From NCBI RefSeq assembly GCF_030150205.1, contig NZ_JASLGT010000018.1, forward strand, positions 8,949 to 72,948: a stretch of DNA of 64,000 bases, read 5' to 3'. The notes under the pieces were generated by a model. It ran no database searches, was not told the origin of the DNA, and was given only the letters and a program-made list of their open reading frames with translations. The DNA is from Niabella sp. (GTDB taxonomy: Bacteria > Bacteroidota > Bacteroidia > Chitinophagales > Chitinophagaceae). Shown here piece after piece: positions 49,010 to 59,424 of this stretch (position 1 is its first letter; every line of letters starts with the position of its first letter). The translations under genes and the position numbers were made by a program.

Positions 49010-49069
49010 CAATTGCGGATACGGCACTTTCCAGCCGGCTGAATTTCTAAACAGTTAAAAAGCGAATAG

Positions 49070-50638
49070 ATGAAAAGACGAATCCTGTTGATCCTTTCGG
49101 GGTGCTTTATGTCATTACTTTGCCCGGCAATGCTCCCGGGGCAGCAAGATGCCGGTAAAGGAAAGGGCAAACCCAATATCCTGCTGATATGTGCCGATGA
49201 CCTGGGATGGTCGGATATTGGCTGCTATGGCAGCGAAGTAAAAACGCCCAACCTGGATCTGCTGGCAGCCCAGGGGGTACGGTTCCGCCAGTTTCACAAT
49301 ACGTCCAAATGCCATCCATCGCGGGCTACTTTATTAACGGGATTGTATGCCCAGCAGAATGGTTATGCAAAGAAGTTTGATGGTCCCATTGTAAACGGTA
49401 TCACCCTGGGCGAGTATTTAAAATCTGCCGGATACATAACCCTTTGGTCCGGCAAGCATCATGGAGCCGAAAATCCTAAAACGCGTGGATTTGATCATTA
49501 CTACGGGCTTAGGGACGGGGCCTCCAATTATTTTAATCCCGGCCTGCAACGCCCCGGAGAGGGAAAGCCCGCACATAAAAAAGTACGTTACTGGTGTATT
49601 GAAGATAAGGAGTATCATCCCTACACCCCTGAAGAAAAAGATTTTTACACAACCGATTATTTTACCAACTACGCCCTGAAATGGCTGGACGATTATAAAA
49701 ATGACGAGGCACCTTTTTTTCTTTACCTGGCCTATAATGCGCCGCATGATCCGTTGATGGCCTGGCCGGAGGATATTGCAAAGTATAAGGGAAAATATGA
49801 TAAAGGCTATGAGGCCATCCGCAACGCCCGGTTTAAAAAACAACAACAAACGGGGTTGATCGATAGTCGGTATCGCTTATCCGATGCTACTTACAGGCCC
49901 TGGAAATCGTTGAGTGCTGCGGAGCGGGAAACGGAAGCCCGCAAGATGGAGGTCTATGCGGCAATGATCGATCGCATGGATCAGAACATTGGCAGGGTAT
50001 TGCGCAAGCTGAAGGAACAGGGGAAATATGAGAATACCCTGATCATTTTTCTTTCGGACAATGGCGCTTCTGCAGAAGTGGTAACCCTGGACGACAGCTA
50101 TGGCCCCATTGGAACCGTTACTAACTGGACCTCGCTGGGAGCAGACTGGGCTAATATAGGAAATACACCCTTCCGTTATTTTAAAAACTACAGCTATGAA
50201 GGCGGAACGGCCGCGCCCATGATCGTATCCTGGAAAAACGGATTGAAGACTCCTGCTCGCATCAGTGATTTTACCGGCCACCTCATCGATGTAATGGCCA
50301 CATTTGTAGACCTGGCCGCAGTACCTTATCCTAAATCGTATAATGGTAAGCCCGTTCTTCCTTATGAAGGCACGTCTTTTTTACCGGTGATCCAGGGTAA
50401 AACAATGGAGCGAAAGCAGCCCTTGTTTTGGGAGTGGCAAACCGGGCAGGCGGCAAGGGATGGAAAATGGAAACTGGTAAAAGAGGGATTGGATCAGCCC
50501 TGGTCCTTATTCGATATGCAGGCCGATCCATCAGAAACAAAAGACCTGGCGGCTGCACAACCCGAAGTGGTTAGCCGGATGGACCAGTTGTTTAAAGCCT
50601 GGAAAGCCCGCATTTCCATAGTAAAAGCAAAAAAATGA
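49070..50638 (+). CDS. Secreted sulfatase (arylsulfatase type), second of three
   Basis: The 522-residue protein has a signal peptide (MKRRILLILSGCFMSLLCPA). The Asp pair D43-D44 (LICADDLGWSDIGCYG) and the formylglycine motif C81-HPSRATLLTGLYAQQNG are clear; FLSDNGASAEVV and the C-terminal GKWKLVKEGLDQPWSLFDM region follow. Sequence around the active site differs from both neighbours, so the three sulfatases probably act on different sulfate positions. The stop overlaps the next start by ATGA. Confidence 0.92.
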   Translation: MKRRILLILSGCFMSLLCPAMLPGQQDAGKGKGKPNILLICADDLGWSDIGCYGSEVKTPNLDLLAAQGVRFRQFHNTSKCHPSRATLLTGLYAQQNGYAKKFDGPIVNGITLGEYLKSAGYITLWSGKHHGAENPKTRGFDHYYGLRDGASNYFNPGLQRPGEGKPAHKKVRYWCIEDKEYHPYTPEEKDFYTTDYFTNYALKWLDDYKNDEAPFFLYLAYNAPHDPLMAWPEDIAKYKGKYDKGYEAIRNARFKKQQQTGLIDSRYRLSDATYRPWKSLSAAERETEARKMEVYAAMIDRMDQNIGRVLRKLKEQGKYENTLIIFLSDNGASAEVVTLDDSYGPIGTVTNWTSLGADWANIGNTPFRYFKNYSYEGGTAAPMIVSWKNGLKTPARISDFTGHLIDVMATFVDLAAVPYPKSYNGKPVLPYEGTSFLPVIQGKTMERKQPLFWEWQTGQAARDGKWKLVKEGLDQPWSLFDMQADPSETKDLAAAQPEVVSRMDQLFKAWKARISIVKAKK

Positions 50639-52266
50639 CCGGCTACAAAAACAGGATAGGATACTTGCTGGCCGGAGTGATATGGATCTTCTGGACGGGA
50701 ACGGCGTTTGCTCAAAAGCAGAACAAACAGCCCAATATCCTCTGTTTGGTAACGGAAGATATCGGACCCTATATCGGTTGTTATGGAGATCCCTATGCCA
50801 ACACACCCAACCTGGACAGGCTGGCGAATGAAGGCATCCGTTATACCCGTATGTATGCATCCATCGGGGTATGTGCTCCGGCCCGTGCATCACTCATCAC
50901 GGGGCTTTTCCCAACATTCTTTGGTGCCAACTATATGCGTACCTCCAACACAAAGCCGTTAACGGAAGGCCTGGTGCCTCCTTATGAAGCGGTGCCGCAG
51001 GCGGGGGTTAAATGTTATACAGAATACCTGAGAGCAGCGGGGTACTATTGCACCAATAATGCCAAGATGGATTACCAGTTTAAAGTGCCCATAACCGCCT
51101 GGGACGAAAACGGCAAGACGGCGCATTGGAAAAACCGGCCGGATGGAATGCCCTTCTTTGCCATCTTTAACATGGAAATTACGCACGAATCGCAGGTATG
51201 GAAAAGGGCGAATGAACCGCTGGTGATTGATCCATCGAAGATCGTACCTCCTCCGTATCATCCCAATGATTCGGTAACGCGCAGGGATTGGGCGGTAGTG
51301 TACAGCAATATCCATGCAATGGATCAGCTGGTAAAACAATACATTGATGAAGTAAAGGATGCCGGCCTTTTAGACAATACGATCATCATCTGGTACTCTG
51401 ATAACGGGGGACCGCTTCCCCGGCAAAAAAGGGAACTGTATGAGAGCGGGGCTCTGGTGCCGTTTATGATCCGTTTCCCCGATGGCCGTTATGCCCGTAC
51501 AGTGAATGACCGCATGGCCATGTTTGTAGATATACCGGCCACCATTCTTTCACTTACCGGCATAAAGCCGCCTGCATATATGCAGGGGATTCCGTTTCTG
51601 GGAATGTACAACGGGCCTGAAAGGGACTGCGTATATGGTGCCCGCGACCGGCTGGATGAGATCGTGGAGCGGCAAACATGTGTGCGGGACAAACATTATC
51701 GTTTTGTGCACAACTATTTGCCGGAAAAGCCGGGATACATGGAGATCCTTTCACGCCTGGAGATGCCGATGATGCAGCATATGAAAACGCTGTACCAGCA
51801 ACATAAACTGGAGCCCGCCGTACGCCGGTGGTTCGACTACCCCCGTGCCGTTGAAGAGTTTTACGATGTGGACAAAGATCCGCATGAAATGCATAACCTG
51901 ATCGCAGATCCCGGCAACCGGTCGCATATTGACCGGTTGCGGAAAAAACTCGGTCAGCTGGATAAAGAACTCAATCCCTACCTGGGGCTTAGTGAAGCTG
52001 AATTAAGGGATCGATTATGGCCGGGAGGAGAGCAGCCTATAACAAAACAGCCCGAATTTTCCGTACTTGCCGATGGCACCGTTAAAATAAACGGTGTTAC
52101 TGCCGGCAGCTCCATTGCCTACCAGGTAAATGGCAGGGGCTTACATGAAAACCATTGGCTGCTCTACTCTAAGCCGCTTTCTTTAAAGAAAGGTGATGTG
52201 CTTACGGCAATTGCCACGCGGATCGGTTACCGGCCAAGTACAACCATAAAATTTGTAAAGAAGTAG
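50635..52266 (+). CDS. Secreted sulfatase, third of three
   Basis: The 543-residue protein starts inside the preceding stop (ATGA). The signal segment is YLLAGVIWIFWTGTAFAQ. The formylglycine motif is C80-APARASLITG, with Ala in place of the common Ser, a variant of CxPxR that maturases accept. The first acidic pair is E41-D42 (VTEDIGPYIGCYGD) rather than Asp-Asp, as in heparan N-sulfatase relatives. The C-terminal ~90 residues (QPEFSVLADGTVKINGVTAG to RIGYRPSTTIKFVKK) form an extra beta domain. The GH28-GH2 gene starts 2 bp after the stop. Confidence 0.9.
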   Translation: MTGYKNRIGYLLAGVIWIFWTGTAFAQKQNKQPNILCLVTEDIGPYIGCYGDPYANTPNLDRLANEGIRYTRMYASIGVCAPARASLITGLFPTFFGANYMRTSNTKPLTEGLVPPYEAVPQAGVKCYTEYLRAAGYYCTNNAKMDYQFKVPITAWDENGKTAHWKNRPDGMPFFAIFNMEITHESQVWKRANEPLVIDPSKIVPPPYHPNDSVTRRDWAVVYSNIHAMDQLVKQYIDEVKDAGLLDNTIIIWYSDNGGPLPRQKRELYESGALVPFMIRFPDGRYARTVNDRMAMFVDIPATILSLTGIKPPAYMQGIPFLGMYNGPERDCVYGARDRLDEIVERQTCVRDKHYRFVHNYLPEKPGYMEILSRLEMPMMQHMKTLYQQHKLEPAVRRWFDYPRAVEEFYDVDKDPHEMHNLIADPGNRSHIDRLRKKLGQLDKELNPYLGLSEAELRDRLWPGGEQPITKQPEFSVLADGTVKINGVTAGSSIAYQVNGRGLHENHWLLYSKPLSLKKGDVLTAIATRIGYRPSTTIKFVKK

Positions 52267-52267
52267 A

Positions 52268-55200
52268 ATGATGATGTTATCGAAGATGAAGTTGATATGG
52301 ATCGGTGTTTTTTGTGCCTGTTTTTTTAGCGGCATGGCCCAGGACAACTGGGCGCTGATGAAGGAAATTGAAAAGGGGATCAAAGCGCCCCGGTTTCAAA
52401 AGAAAGACTATAATATTCTTGCGTTTGGCGCCCGTGCCGGAGGGGTTGCAGATGCCCGGCCGGCCATCAACAAAGCCATTGCCCGCTGTAACCAGCAGGG
52501 AGGCGGGCGCGTACTGATTCCTGCAGGAAAGTTTTTTATAAAAGGCCCTATTGTACTTAAAAGCAATGTGAACCTGCATGTGAGCGAAGGAGCTGAACTG
52601 GTCTTCAGCAGTGTGGCGGAAGATTATCTTCCTGCTGTATTTACGCGCTGGGAAGGAACAGAACTGTATAACTATTCACCGCTGATCTATGCACGCAATG
52701 CGGTGAATATTGCCATTACCGGGAAAGGGCTGCTCAACGGAATGGGCACGGCTGGCTTTGCCACCTGGAAGCCGCTTCAGAAAAAGGATCAGCAGCAATT
52801 GCGGGCAATGGGAAGAACAGGCGTGCCTGTTGCAAAAAGAGTTTTTGGTAAAGACCACCATTTACGACCTGCTTTTGTGGAGCTGGTAGATTGCCGGAAT
52901 ATACTTATTGAAGACATTAAGCTGATCAACGCCACCTTTTGGGTGATCCACCCTATTTATTGTAACAATGTAACGGTAAGAGGGGTAACCGTAGAAAGCA
53001 GGAATCTGAACAGTGATGGCTGTGATCCGGAATCTTCTACAAATGTACTGATCGAGAATTGTCGTTTTATTACCGGCGATGATGGCATTGCCATTAAATC
53101 AGGAAGAGACAATGATGGATGGCGGGTAAACAAGCCTACAGAAAATGTCATTATCCGCAACTGTAGTTTTGAAACAGAGACCAACGCCGTATGCATTGGC
53201 AGCGAAATTTCGGGCGGGGTGCGCAATGTATTTGTAGAAAATATAAAAGTAAAAGAAGCATCCAATGCCGTATACTTTAAATCGAACCTGGACAGGGGCG
53301 GCTTTATTGAGCAGATCCGTGTGCGCAATGTGGTGGCCGATTCGGTGCGTTCTTCGGTGATTAAATTTGAGCCGGATTATAAATCCGAAAGCAAACAACA
53401 TTATCCTACCCGTTTTCATGATTTTATCATCGAGAACGTTTCCGCCGCTGCTGCCGGCGATTATGCCATTGACATTACCGGTTTTGAGGCCATGCCCGTC
53501 TCCAATGTAACATTGAAGAATATAAACATCGCCAGGGCCGTGCAGCCTTACCGGGTAAAACATGCGGAGAAGGTTTCTTTTAACGGGGTAATGATCAATG
53601 GTGCACCTGTTATTTATGGTCAGCCCAATAAAACAGTTACCCTGAACGGGACCTGGGAGGTAGCCATCAGTGATAATGAACCCGAACGGTATCATTCAAA
53701 GGTTCCGGTACCGGGCATCATTACCATGGCCAAACCGGCACTGGCCACGGATCTGGACGGGCAGGAGCAAAAAACGATCCCATATCAGTACGTATGGTAC
53801 CGGTACCAGTTTGATCTGAATGAGCCGGCATACCCGGATGCCTTGTTAAAGATCAGGGCCAAGTACAATGCCCGGGTTTGGCTGAATGGCGTAGAGATCG
53901 GGTATGATCATTATTCAACCTACTCGCATGCAGCATTTGATATTACAAAAGCCCTGAATCTTAAAGGAAAGAATGTGCTGGTAGTTCGGGTGGGGAGCTG
54001 GAATACGGCATCGGCTCCATCCAAAGAAAACTCGGCAGAGTGGTGGCGCAATACCCGCGCGCCCGGTATATGGGATGATGTAACGATCGAACTGGGACAG
54101 GAAGTGGCCATTCAGCAGATTAAAGTGCTGCCGGACCTGAAAAAAAATATTGCCTCCTGCGAGGTGGAAATGGGTAATCGTTTGGCCACTGGTTCCCAGG
54201 TTACAGTGATCGCCGCCATACAGGACGGGGCGCAGGTATTGCAACAGGTAAAGCAGACCGTTCAGCTTTCCGGTAGGGGAAACACCGTTTGCCGGTTTGA
54301 ACTGCCGGCGCAGGGGCTGGAGCATTGGAGCGCAGGAAAAGAAGGCAATCCGAAACTGTACCGGATGAAAGTAACATTAGTAGGCCGTGATGGTAAGGTA
54401 TTTTCAGAAAAAGAAACCGCATTTGGATACCGGAGCATTGAAGTGAAAGGAAAAGATGTATTAGTGAATGGAAAAAAAGTTTTTTTCCGTGCGGAGAATG
54501 TGGCCTTTGTGCGGGCATTAACGCGTTGGTCGGGATCGGTGTTTGATGAACAATGGATCCGGCGTTTTTTGCGGGCAGCCATTCATGATTATAATTTCAA
54601 CTACCTGCGTATACACCTGGGCCATGCTTACAGTAAATGGTACGAGATAGCCGACCAGGAAGGTATTATGTTACAGGATGAGTGGCGGTACATGCACGAT
54701 GATGAGCCTGTTGGTAAAGATAAAGAGGAAGCGGAAGCCGAGCTTACCCGCTGGGTGCATCAGAATGTGAATCATCCCTCCATTGTAACCTGGGACCAGG
54801 AAAATGAAGGACATGTGCATTTGAATGAATTAAAGGCAGCGCTCAGAAAATACGATCCTACCCGGCTTTGGGGGGAAGATGACTTTGACGCAAAACATAT
54901 TTATGAGTATTCTGAAAATATCATTGCTGATCCTGCAATTCCCATTCCGGCAGATAAACCCGGAACCGTACTGGAATCCTGCCGGTTGTGGACCAATGAA
55001 TCCGGACTGCTGGAACCTAAAGAGAATTTTAAAACAAGTCGCACCAGTAGCGGTTGGGGGATCTATTATTATAATAAGGAGCTGATGGGGCAGTTACTGG
55101 CGGATCTGCATGCCGACCTGGGCACTTATTATCGTGCGGCCCGCATCCAGGCCTGGGCGCCCTTTGCACTATTGAGCGGCTGGGTAAACGGACAGAACTT

Positions 55201-56116
55201 TTACCAGGGAAATATTGCCGATTCGCTGACGCCCCAGCCCAACCTGCTGGTGTTAAAACAGGTGAACGAACCGGTGGGCGTTTCCATAAATATGTTGCAG
55301 GCCCGGGAGTGGTACAAGGATCAGACCCTGTACAAACCCGGTGCACGTATAACCAAACCGGTGGTGGCCTGGAATGATTTTTCAACAGATGAAAAAGTGC
55401 AGGTTGCCATCCGGATCAGCCGGGAGGATGGCGCATTGATCGGTAAGACCAGTGCGTCACTGTTGCTCCCCGCTTACAAGTCTAACACTGCAGCATTATC
55501 TTTTGAATTGCCCAAACAACCGGGTATGTATCTGCTGGAGCCGGTGTTGATACGGCCTGATGGAAAAGAAATAACGGGTCCTGTAAGAAGGATCATGGTA
55601 GCAAAGAAAATGACTGCAACGTTAAACGGGTACATGGGATTTGGAGGAAACAGGACAGCACTTCCGGGAGGCCAGTCAATTATTGAACATTTCCTGGGGT
55701 TTGAGCCTTCCCCAAAAGTAGCAGCGGCCATCATAAAACAAACAGGCGCCGGGCTGCTGGATAAACTGCAGTTTAACGATAAGGAAAAAACCTACCAGCT
55801 GCAGACGACCAACTATTTGGGTCGTACGCGCTCCCTTATCACCAGGGCCATTATCGATGAGCAGGGGAAACTGTCTTCCATACAAAAGTCGGAAGCACTA
55901 AACTATGTGGATCTTCCGGATGATCTGAAAAAGATCATTATAACAGCTGTGGGCGCCGTTCCTGTTGATGAATCAAGAATTCTTAAAACCGTCAGCGGAT
56001 CAAAAAATATTTACGAAATAACATTTATTGGCAGCGATGCCCGCTACCGGTTAACCGTAGATGCAAGTGGCCGCCTGGAACATAAAGAGATCATAAAGAA
56101 AGAATCGAAAAAATAA
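52268..56116 (+). CDS. Multidomain GH28-GH2 glycoside hydrolase with C-terminal PepSY-like repeats
   Basis: The 1282-residue secreted protein starts at 52268; the signal is MKLIWIGVFCACFFSGMAQ, so a later ATG at 52286 is also possible. Residues ~40-455 form a GH28 parallel beta-helix with NSDGCDPESS (N248, D250, D253) and TGDDGIAIKSG (D271-D272); the usual GHG is replaced by CIGSEISGG, as in rhamnogalacturonan-type members. Residues ~460-1000 are GH2: jelly-roll sugar-binding part (WYRYQFDLNEPAYPDALLKI), Ig-like part, then a TIM barrel from ~740 with WDQENEGH (~841). The last ~140 residues look like two PepSY-like repeats. The fusion would couple endo- or exo-galacturonan cleavage to beta-glycoside removal. 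Confidence 0.85.
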   Translation: MMMLSKMKLIWIGVFCACFFSGMAQDNWALMKEIEKGIKAPRFQKKDYNILAFGARAGGVADARPAINKAIARCNQQGGGRVLIPAGKFFIKGPIVLKSNVNLHVSEGAELVFSSVAEDYLPAVFTRWEGTELYNYSPLIYARNAVNIAITGKGLLNGMGTAGFATWKPLQKKDQQQLRAMGRTGVPVAKRVFGKDHHLRPAFVELVDCRNILIEDIKLINATFWVIHPIYCNNVTVRGVTVESRNLNSDGCDPESSTNVLIENCRFITGDDGIAIKSGRDNDGWRVNKPTENVIIRNCSFETETNAVCIGSEISGGVRNVFVENIKVKEASNAVYFKSNLDRGGFIEQIRVRNVVADSVRSSVIKFEPDYKSESKQHYPTRFHDFIIENVSAAAAGDYAIDITGFEAMPVSNVTLKNINIARAVQPYRVKHAEKVSFNGVMINGAPVIYGQPNKTVTLNGTWEVAISDNEPERYHSKVPVPGIITMAKPALATDLDGQEQKTIPYQYVWYRYQFDLNEPAYPDALLKIRAKYNARVWLNGVEIGYDHYSTYSHAAFDITKALNLKGKNVLVVRVGSWNTASAPSKENSAEWWRNTRAPGIWDDVTIELGQEVAIQQIKVLPDLKKNIASCEVEMGNRLATGSQVTVIAAIQDGAQVLQQVKQTVQLSGRGNTVCRFELPAQGLEHWSAGKEGNPKLYRMKVTLVGRDGKVFSEKETAFGYRSIEVKGKDVLVNGKKVFFRAENVAFVRALTRWSGSVFDEQWIRRFLRAAIHDYNFNYLRIHLGHAYSKWYEIADQEGIMLQDEWRYMHDDEPVGKDKEEAEAELTRWVHQNVNHPSIVTWDQENEGHVHLNELKAALRKYDPTRLWGEDDFDAKHIYEYSENIIADPAIPIPADKPGTVLESCRLWTNESGLLEPKENFKTSRTSSGWGIYYYNKELMGQLLADLHADLGTYYRAARIQAWAPFALLSGWVNGQNFYQGNIADSLTPQPNLLVLKQVNEPVGVSINMLQAREWYKDQTLYKPGARITKPVVAWNDFSTDEKVQVAIRISREDGALIGKTSASLLLPAYKSNTAALSFELPKQPGMYLLEPVLIRPDGKEITGPVRRIMVAKKMTATLNGYMGFGGNRTALPGGQSIIEHFLGFEPSPKVAAAIIKQTGAGLLDKLQFNDKEKTYQLQTTNYLGRTRSLITRAIIDEQGKLSSIQKSEALNYVDLPDDLKKIIITAVGAVPVDESRILKTVSGSKNIYEITFIGSDARYRLTVDASGRLEHKEIIKKESKK

Positions 56117-56158
56117 CAATTCAAGAACAACAATTCAGTAATTTTTAAAAAGCAATCA

Positions 56159-59100
56159 ATGAGAAGAAACGTAAAGCCTGTCATATTATTCATACTGGCC
56201 GTTTTCATGGGCGTGCTGCAGGGGTATGCCCAGGACTATGGAAATCTGAGTGGCCGGATCATCGACCAGAACGGTAATACGCTGCCCGGCGCATCGGTTA
56301 CCCTTAAAGGATCTACGCTGGGTACTTCATCCGACCTGAACGGTTTTTATACTTTACAGGGAATACCGGACGGCAATAAAAATATTACGGTAGAATACCT
56401 GGGATACAAGCCGGTAACCATTTCGGTAACCATTCTGAAGGGTAAAACAACAACGCAGGATATTAAATTGACCGAACTTGCCAAGAGCCTGGGAGCGGTA
56501 GTGGTTTCTGCCACCGTAGATGGCCAGGCCCGGGCGCTGAACCAGCAAAAAAATGCAGATAACCTGATGCAGGTGGTATCAGCCGATCAGATGGGACGTT
56601 TTCCGGATCTGAACGTTGCTGAAGCGTTACAGCGCCTGAGCGGGGTAACCATCACCCGGTCCAGGGGCGAGGGATCCGAGATCCAGTTAAGAGGCACGCC
56701 GGCAAACTTCGTAAACATTAATGTAAACGGCGAGCAGCTGATGGGCGTGGGCGGTGAGAACGGCGCGCGTAATATGTCTTTAGACGTGATTCCTTCAGAC
56801 GTCCTTTCTTCCATGGAAGTACAAAAAACCCTGCTCCCGTCTAATGATGGAGATGCGATCGCTGGTGTCATCAACATGCGTACCGGAATTGCCCGTTCTT
56901 TAAAACCAAAATATACAATGGACCTGGGAACAGGGTATAATATGTTGAGAAAGCATATGCCTTATTCTGCCAAAGCCGGGTTTGCACAGCGGTTTGGCGC
57001 CAGCGAAAGAAATAAAGAAGGCGTTTTTGGTATTGCCGCTAATGCAAGTTATTATAATAACAATAATGGATACGATCGTATTGAAGCGGAGGCCTGGGCA
57101 CAGAAGAATATTGTGGACAAAGCAGGCGCGGTAATCGACAGTCGCAAAAATACCTGGGTGCCTACCGATTTTCGTTACCGATACCAGGAAGGTACCCGCC
57201 AGCGCATGGGCGGAACACTCGCATTGGATTACGCTCCAAATGTGAATACACGGTTTGTGTTAAGTGGGATGTACAATAAGCGTGTGGATACGGATACCCG
57301 CTACAGGAACAGGTCGCGCTACAGGGGCAATTTCATACAGCTGGGAGGCGATAGTCTTGCTACAGATCGTTTCCAGAACATCGCTCAGACATCGAACCAG
57401 GTGGTGAATATTGATAATTTCAACATCAGCCTGGATGGTGAAACAAAGATCGGCACCTGGCAAATTGACGGCGGGTTGTTTTATTCTCAAAGCCATAGCT
57501 CGGGTAAAAATGCGCAGTATAATTTTAGTACGCCGGATTGGCGCGCCAATAATAAGGATATAGCAGGAACGGATAATGGCTCAGGCAAACCCATTCGTAT
57601 TCCAACCGGTACTCCGTTAGCAGCTATACCGGATATTAATAGCAGCTATTTAACTTCTGTAAACCTTTACACGCCTGCATTTGGCGGGGCTATGAATGAT
57701 CCGGAGCGGTACCAGTTTACGGATGCGCTTACCCAGATCAATATTCAGAACGGCAAAAACACAACCGGACGGTTTAATGTTTCCAAAAATTATTTTATAA
57801 AGAACAAGTATGCATCCGTATTTTCATTTGGGGCGAAAGCCAAATTTATGGATAACGACCGCTCCCGGCCATGGCCCACATCTCAATTGAGGATCGCAAC
57901 GATCACAGATCGTAACAGCCCCGATTTTGGTGATACAAGGCTTGCTAACTTTTTGCACAAGGCCAATCAGTCGGCCGACTTCCTGAATGGTAATTTAAAT
58001 TTTGGGCCTTCAGCTGATGTAAAAGTGATTGAGCAATTTATTAAAAACAGACCAGACCGTTTTGTTTCGGATGACTATACCCGGGATCTTCAGCGCGACG
58101 AGCAGTATTACGCGGCAAGCGAAAATGTTGTTGCAGGATATTTAATGAACCGGATACAGTTCAATAAACTGATGGCGCTGGCGGGTGTGCGTTTTGAGAA
58201 TACATCGGTTAGTTATAAAGCCAACCGGATTTTCCGTTACGACAAGTCGGCTGATCCCAACGTAAACGGTGGACAAAAGCCCGGTACAACACCGGACGCC
58301 TATGTGTATGATGCATATACTAAAACACCGGCAGATTCGTCGCTCAGTTATTTGATGGTATTGCCCAACCTCCAGTTTAAATATGATATGGCCAAAAACC
58401 TGATCCTGCGCGCTGCCTGGACAACAGGGTATTCGAGACCCAACCTGCCAAAACTGGTTCCGTCCATGACAGTGAATACGGAAATGAGGAGAATAGAGCT
58501 GGGAAATCCGGATTTGAAAGCGGCTTATTCAAATAATCTCGATTTTCTGGTGGAGCATTATATGAAAAACGTAGGCATCCTGTCCGGTGGGTTCTTTTAT
58601 AAGCATATTGATAAATTTCAATACCTGAGCCAGGGTACATTAACGGATGTATCGAATCCCTATTATAACCCGGATGATGCCTTTGTAATATCGCAATCAC
58701 TGAATGGAGAGGCGGCGAAAGTGTATGGAGTGGAACTTACGTTGAACTCAAGCCTGAGCTTCCTGCCCGGTTTCCTGAAGAACCTGTTTTTTACCGGTAA
58801 TTATACCTATACAAATTCAAAAGCAATTACAACAAAGGACAGAGGAGCCATCCGGCTTCCCGGCCAGGCGGATCATACCGGCAACATTGCGCTCAGTTAT
58901 TCTTCCAGGAAGCTTACATTGCAGGCTTCGGCCAATTACAATGGTAAGTTTATCTATGCCCTGGGTGCAGATACCGACCAGGATCTTTGGGTAGACAGCC
59001 GCTGGCAGATCGATCTGAACGGATCTTATCGCATCACAAAACGGCTTACATATTATGCGGAAGTAACCAATATCAACAATGCGCCGGCCTTTACTTATAT

Positions 59101-59176
59101 GGGAAATAAAAACCGTGTAAACCAATTGGAGTATACCGATGCGTTTATCAGGACAGGTTTGACTTTCAGGTTTTAA
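56159..59176 (+). CDS. TonB-dependent receptor with carboxypeptidase-regulatory-like domain, without SusD
   Basis: The 1005-residue protein has a signal peptide (MRRNVKPVILFILAVFMGVL...YAQ). A CarboxypepD_reg-like domain (~30-110, LSGRIIDQNGNTLPGASVTL) is followed by a plug (~125-240) with FPDLNVAEALQRLSGVTITR and EIQLRGTPANFVNINVNGEQ. The barrel ends FIRTGLTFRF. It resembles the TonB-Xanth-Caul subtype more than SusC, and no SusD-like lipoprotein follows; this makes a one-component uptake system likely. It would import sulfated or unsaturated oligosaccharides made by the surrounding enzymes. A terminator follows at 59216-59264. Confidence 0.92.
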   Translation: MRRNVKPVILFILAVFMGVLQGYAQDYGNLSGRIIDQNGNTLPGASVTLKGSTLGTSSDLNGFYTLQGIPDGNKNITVEYLGYKPVTISVTILKGKTTTQDIKLTELAKSLGAVVVSATVDGQARALNQQKNADNLMQVVSADQMGRFPDLNVAEALQRLSGVTITRSRGEGSEIQLRGTPANFVNINVNGEQLMGVGGENGARNMSLDVIPSDVLSSMEVQKTLLPSNDGDAIAGVINMRTGIARSLKPKYTMDLGTGYNMLRKHMPYSAKAGFAQRFGASERNKEGVFGIAANASYYNNNNGYDRIEAEAWAQKNIVDKAGAVIDSRKNTWVPTDFRYRYQEGTRQRMGGTLALDYAPNVNTRFVLSGMYNKRVDTDTRYRNRSRYRGNFIQLGGDSLATDRFQNIAQTSNQVVNIDNFNISLDGETKIGTWQIDGGLFYSQSHSSGKNAQYNFSTPDWRANNKDIAGTDNGSGKPIRIPTGTPLAAIPDINSSYLTSVNLYTPAFGGAMNDPERYQFTDALTQINIQNGKNTTGRFNVSKNYFIKNKYASVFSFGAKAKFMDNDRSRPWPTSQLRIATITDRNSPDFGDTRLANFLHKANQSADFLNGNLNFGPSADVKVIEQFIKNRPDRFVSDDYTRDLQRDEQYYAASENVVAGYLMNRIQFNKLMALAGVRFENTSVSYKANRIFRYDKSADPNVNGGQKPGTTPDAYVYDAYTKTPADSSLSYLMVLPNLQFKYDMAKNLILRAAWTTGYSRPNLPKLVPSMTVNTEMRRIELGNPDLKAAYSNNLDFLVEHYMKNVGILSGGFFYKHIDKFQYLSQGTLTDVSNPYYNPDDAFVISQSLNGEAAKVYGVELTLNSSLSFLPGFLKNLFFTGNYTYTNSKAITTKDRGAIRLPGQADHTGNIALSYSSRKLTLQASANYNGKFIYALGADTDQDLWVDSRWQIDLNGSYRITKRLTYYAEVTNINNAPAFTYMGNKNRVNQLEYTDAFIRTGLTFRF

Positions 59177-59215
59177 CGGTGCAAATAGCGTAAAATCATC
59201 ATCGGTGCTTCCATC

Positions 59216-59264
59216 ATTGCAACCGGTTGAAAAGATTGATTCTCGGGCCGGTTGCAATTTTTAT
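59216..59264 (+). terminator. Intrinsic terminator after the TonB receptor
   Basis: ATTGCAACCGG (59216-59226) pairs with CCGGTTGCAAT (59248-59258), a perfect 11-bp stem with a 21-nt loop, followed by TTTTATTT. It ends the first operon of the locus. Confidence 0.85.
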
Positions 59265-59424
59265 TTATTGCTACACGCTGATGTCAGGGAAATTGACAAC
59301 GAAGTTGTTTAAACTTTCCAGATTATATACAAAAGGTAGCTCCGTTGAGGCAGACTTTATGCTGTCTTTTGCTGCATGTTATTCGCAGAACACTCTTGCC
59401 AGGCCGCCCCAGAGGGGCAATATA

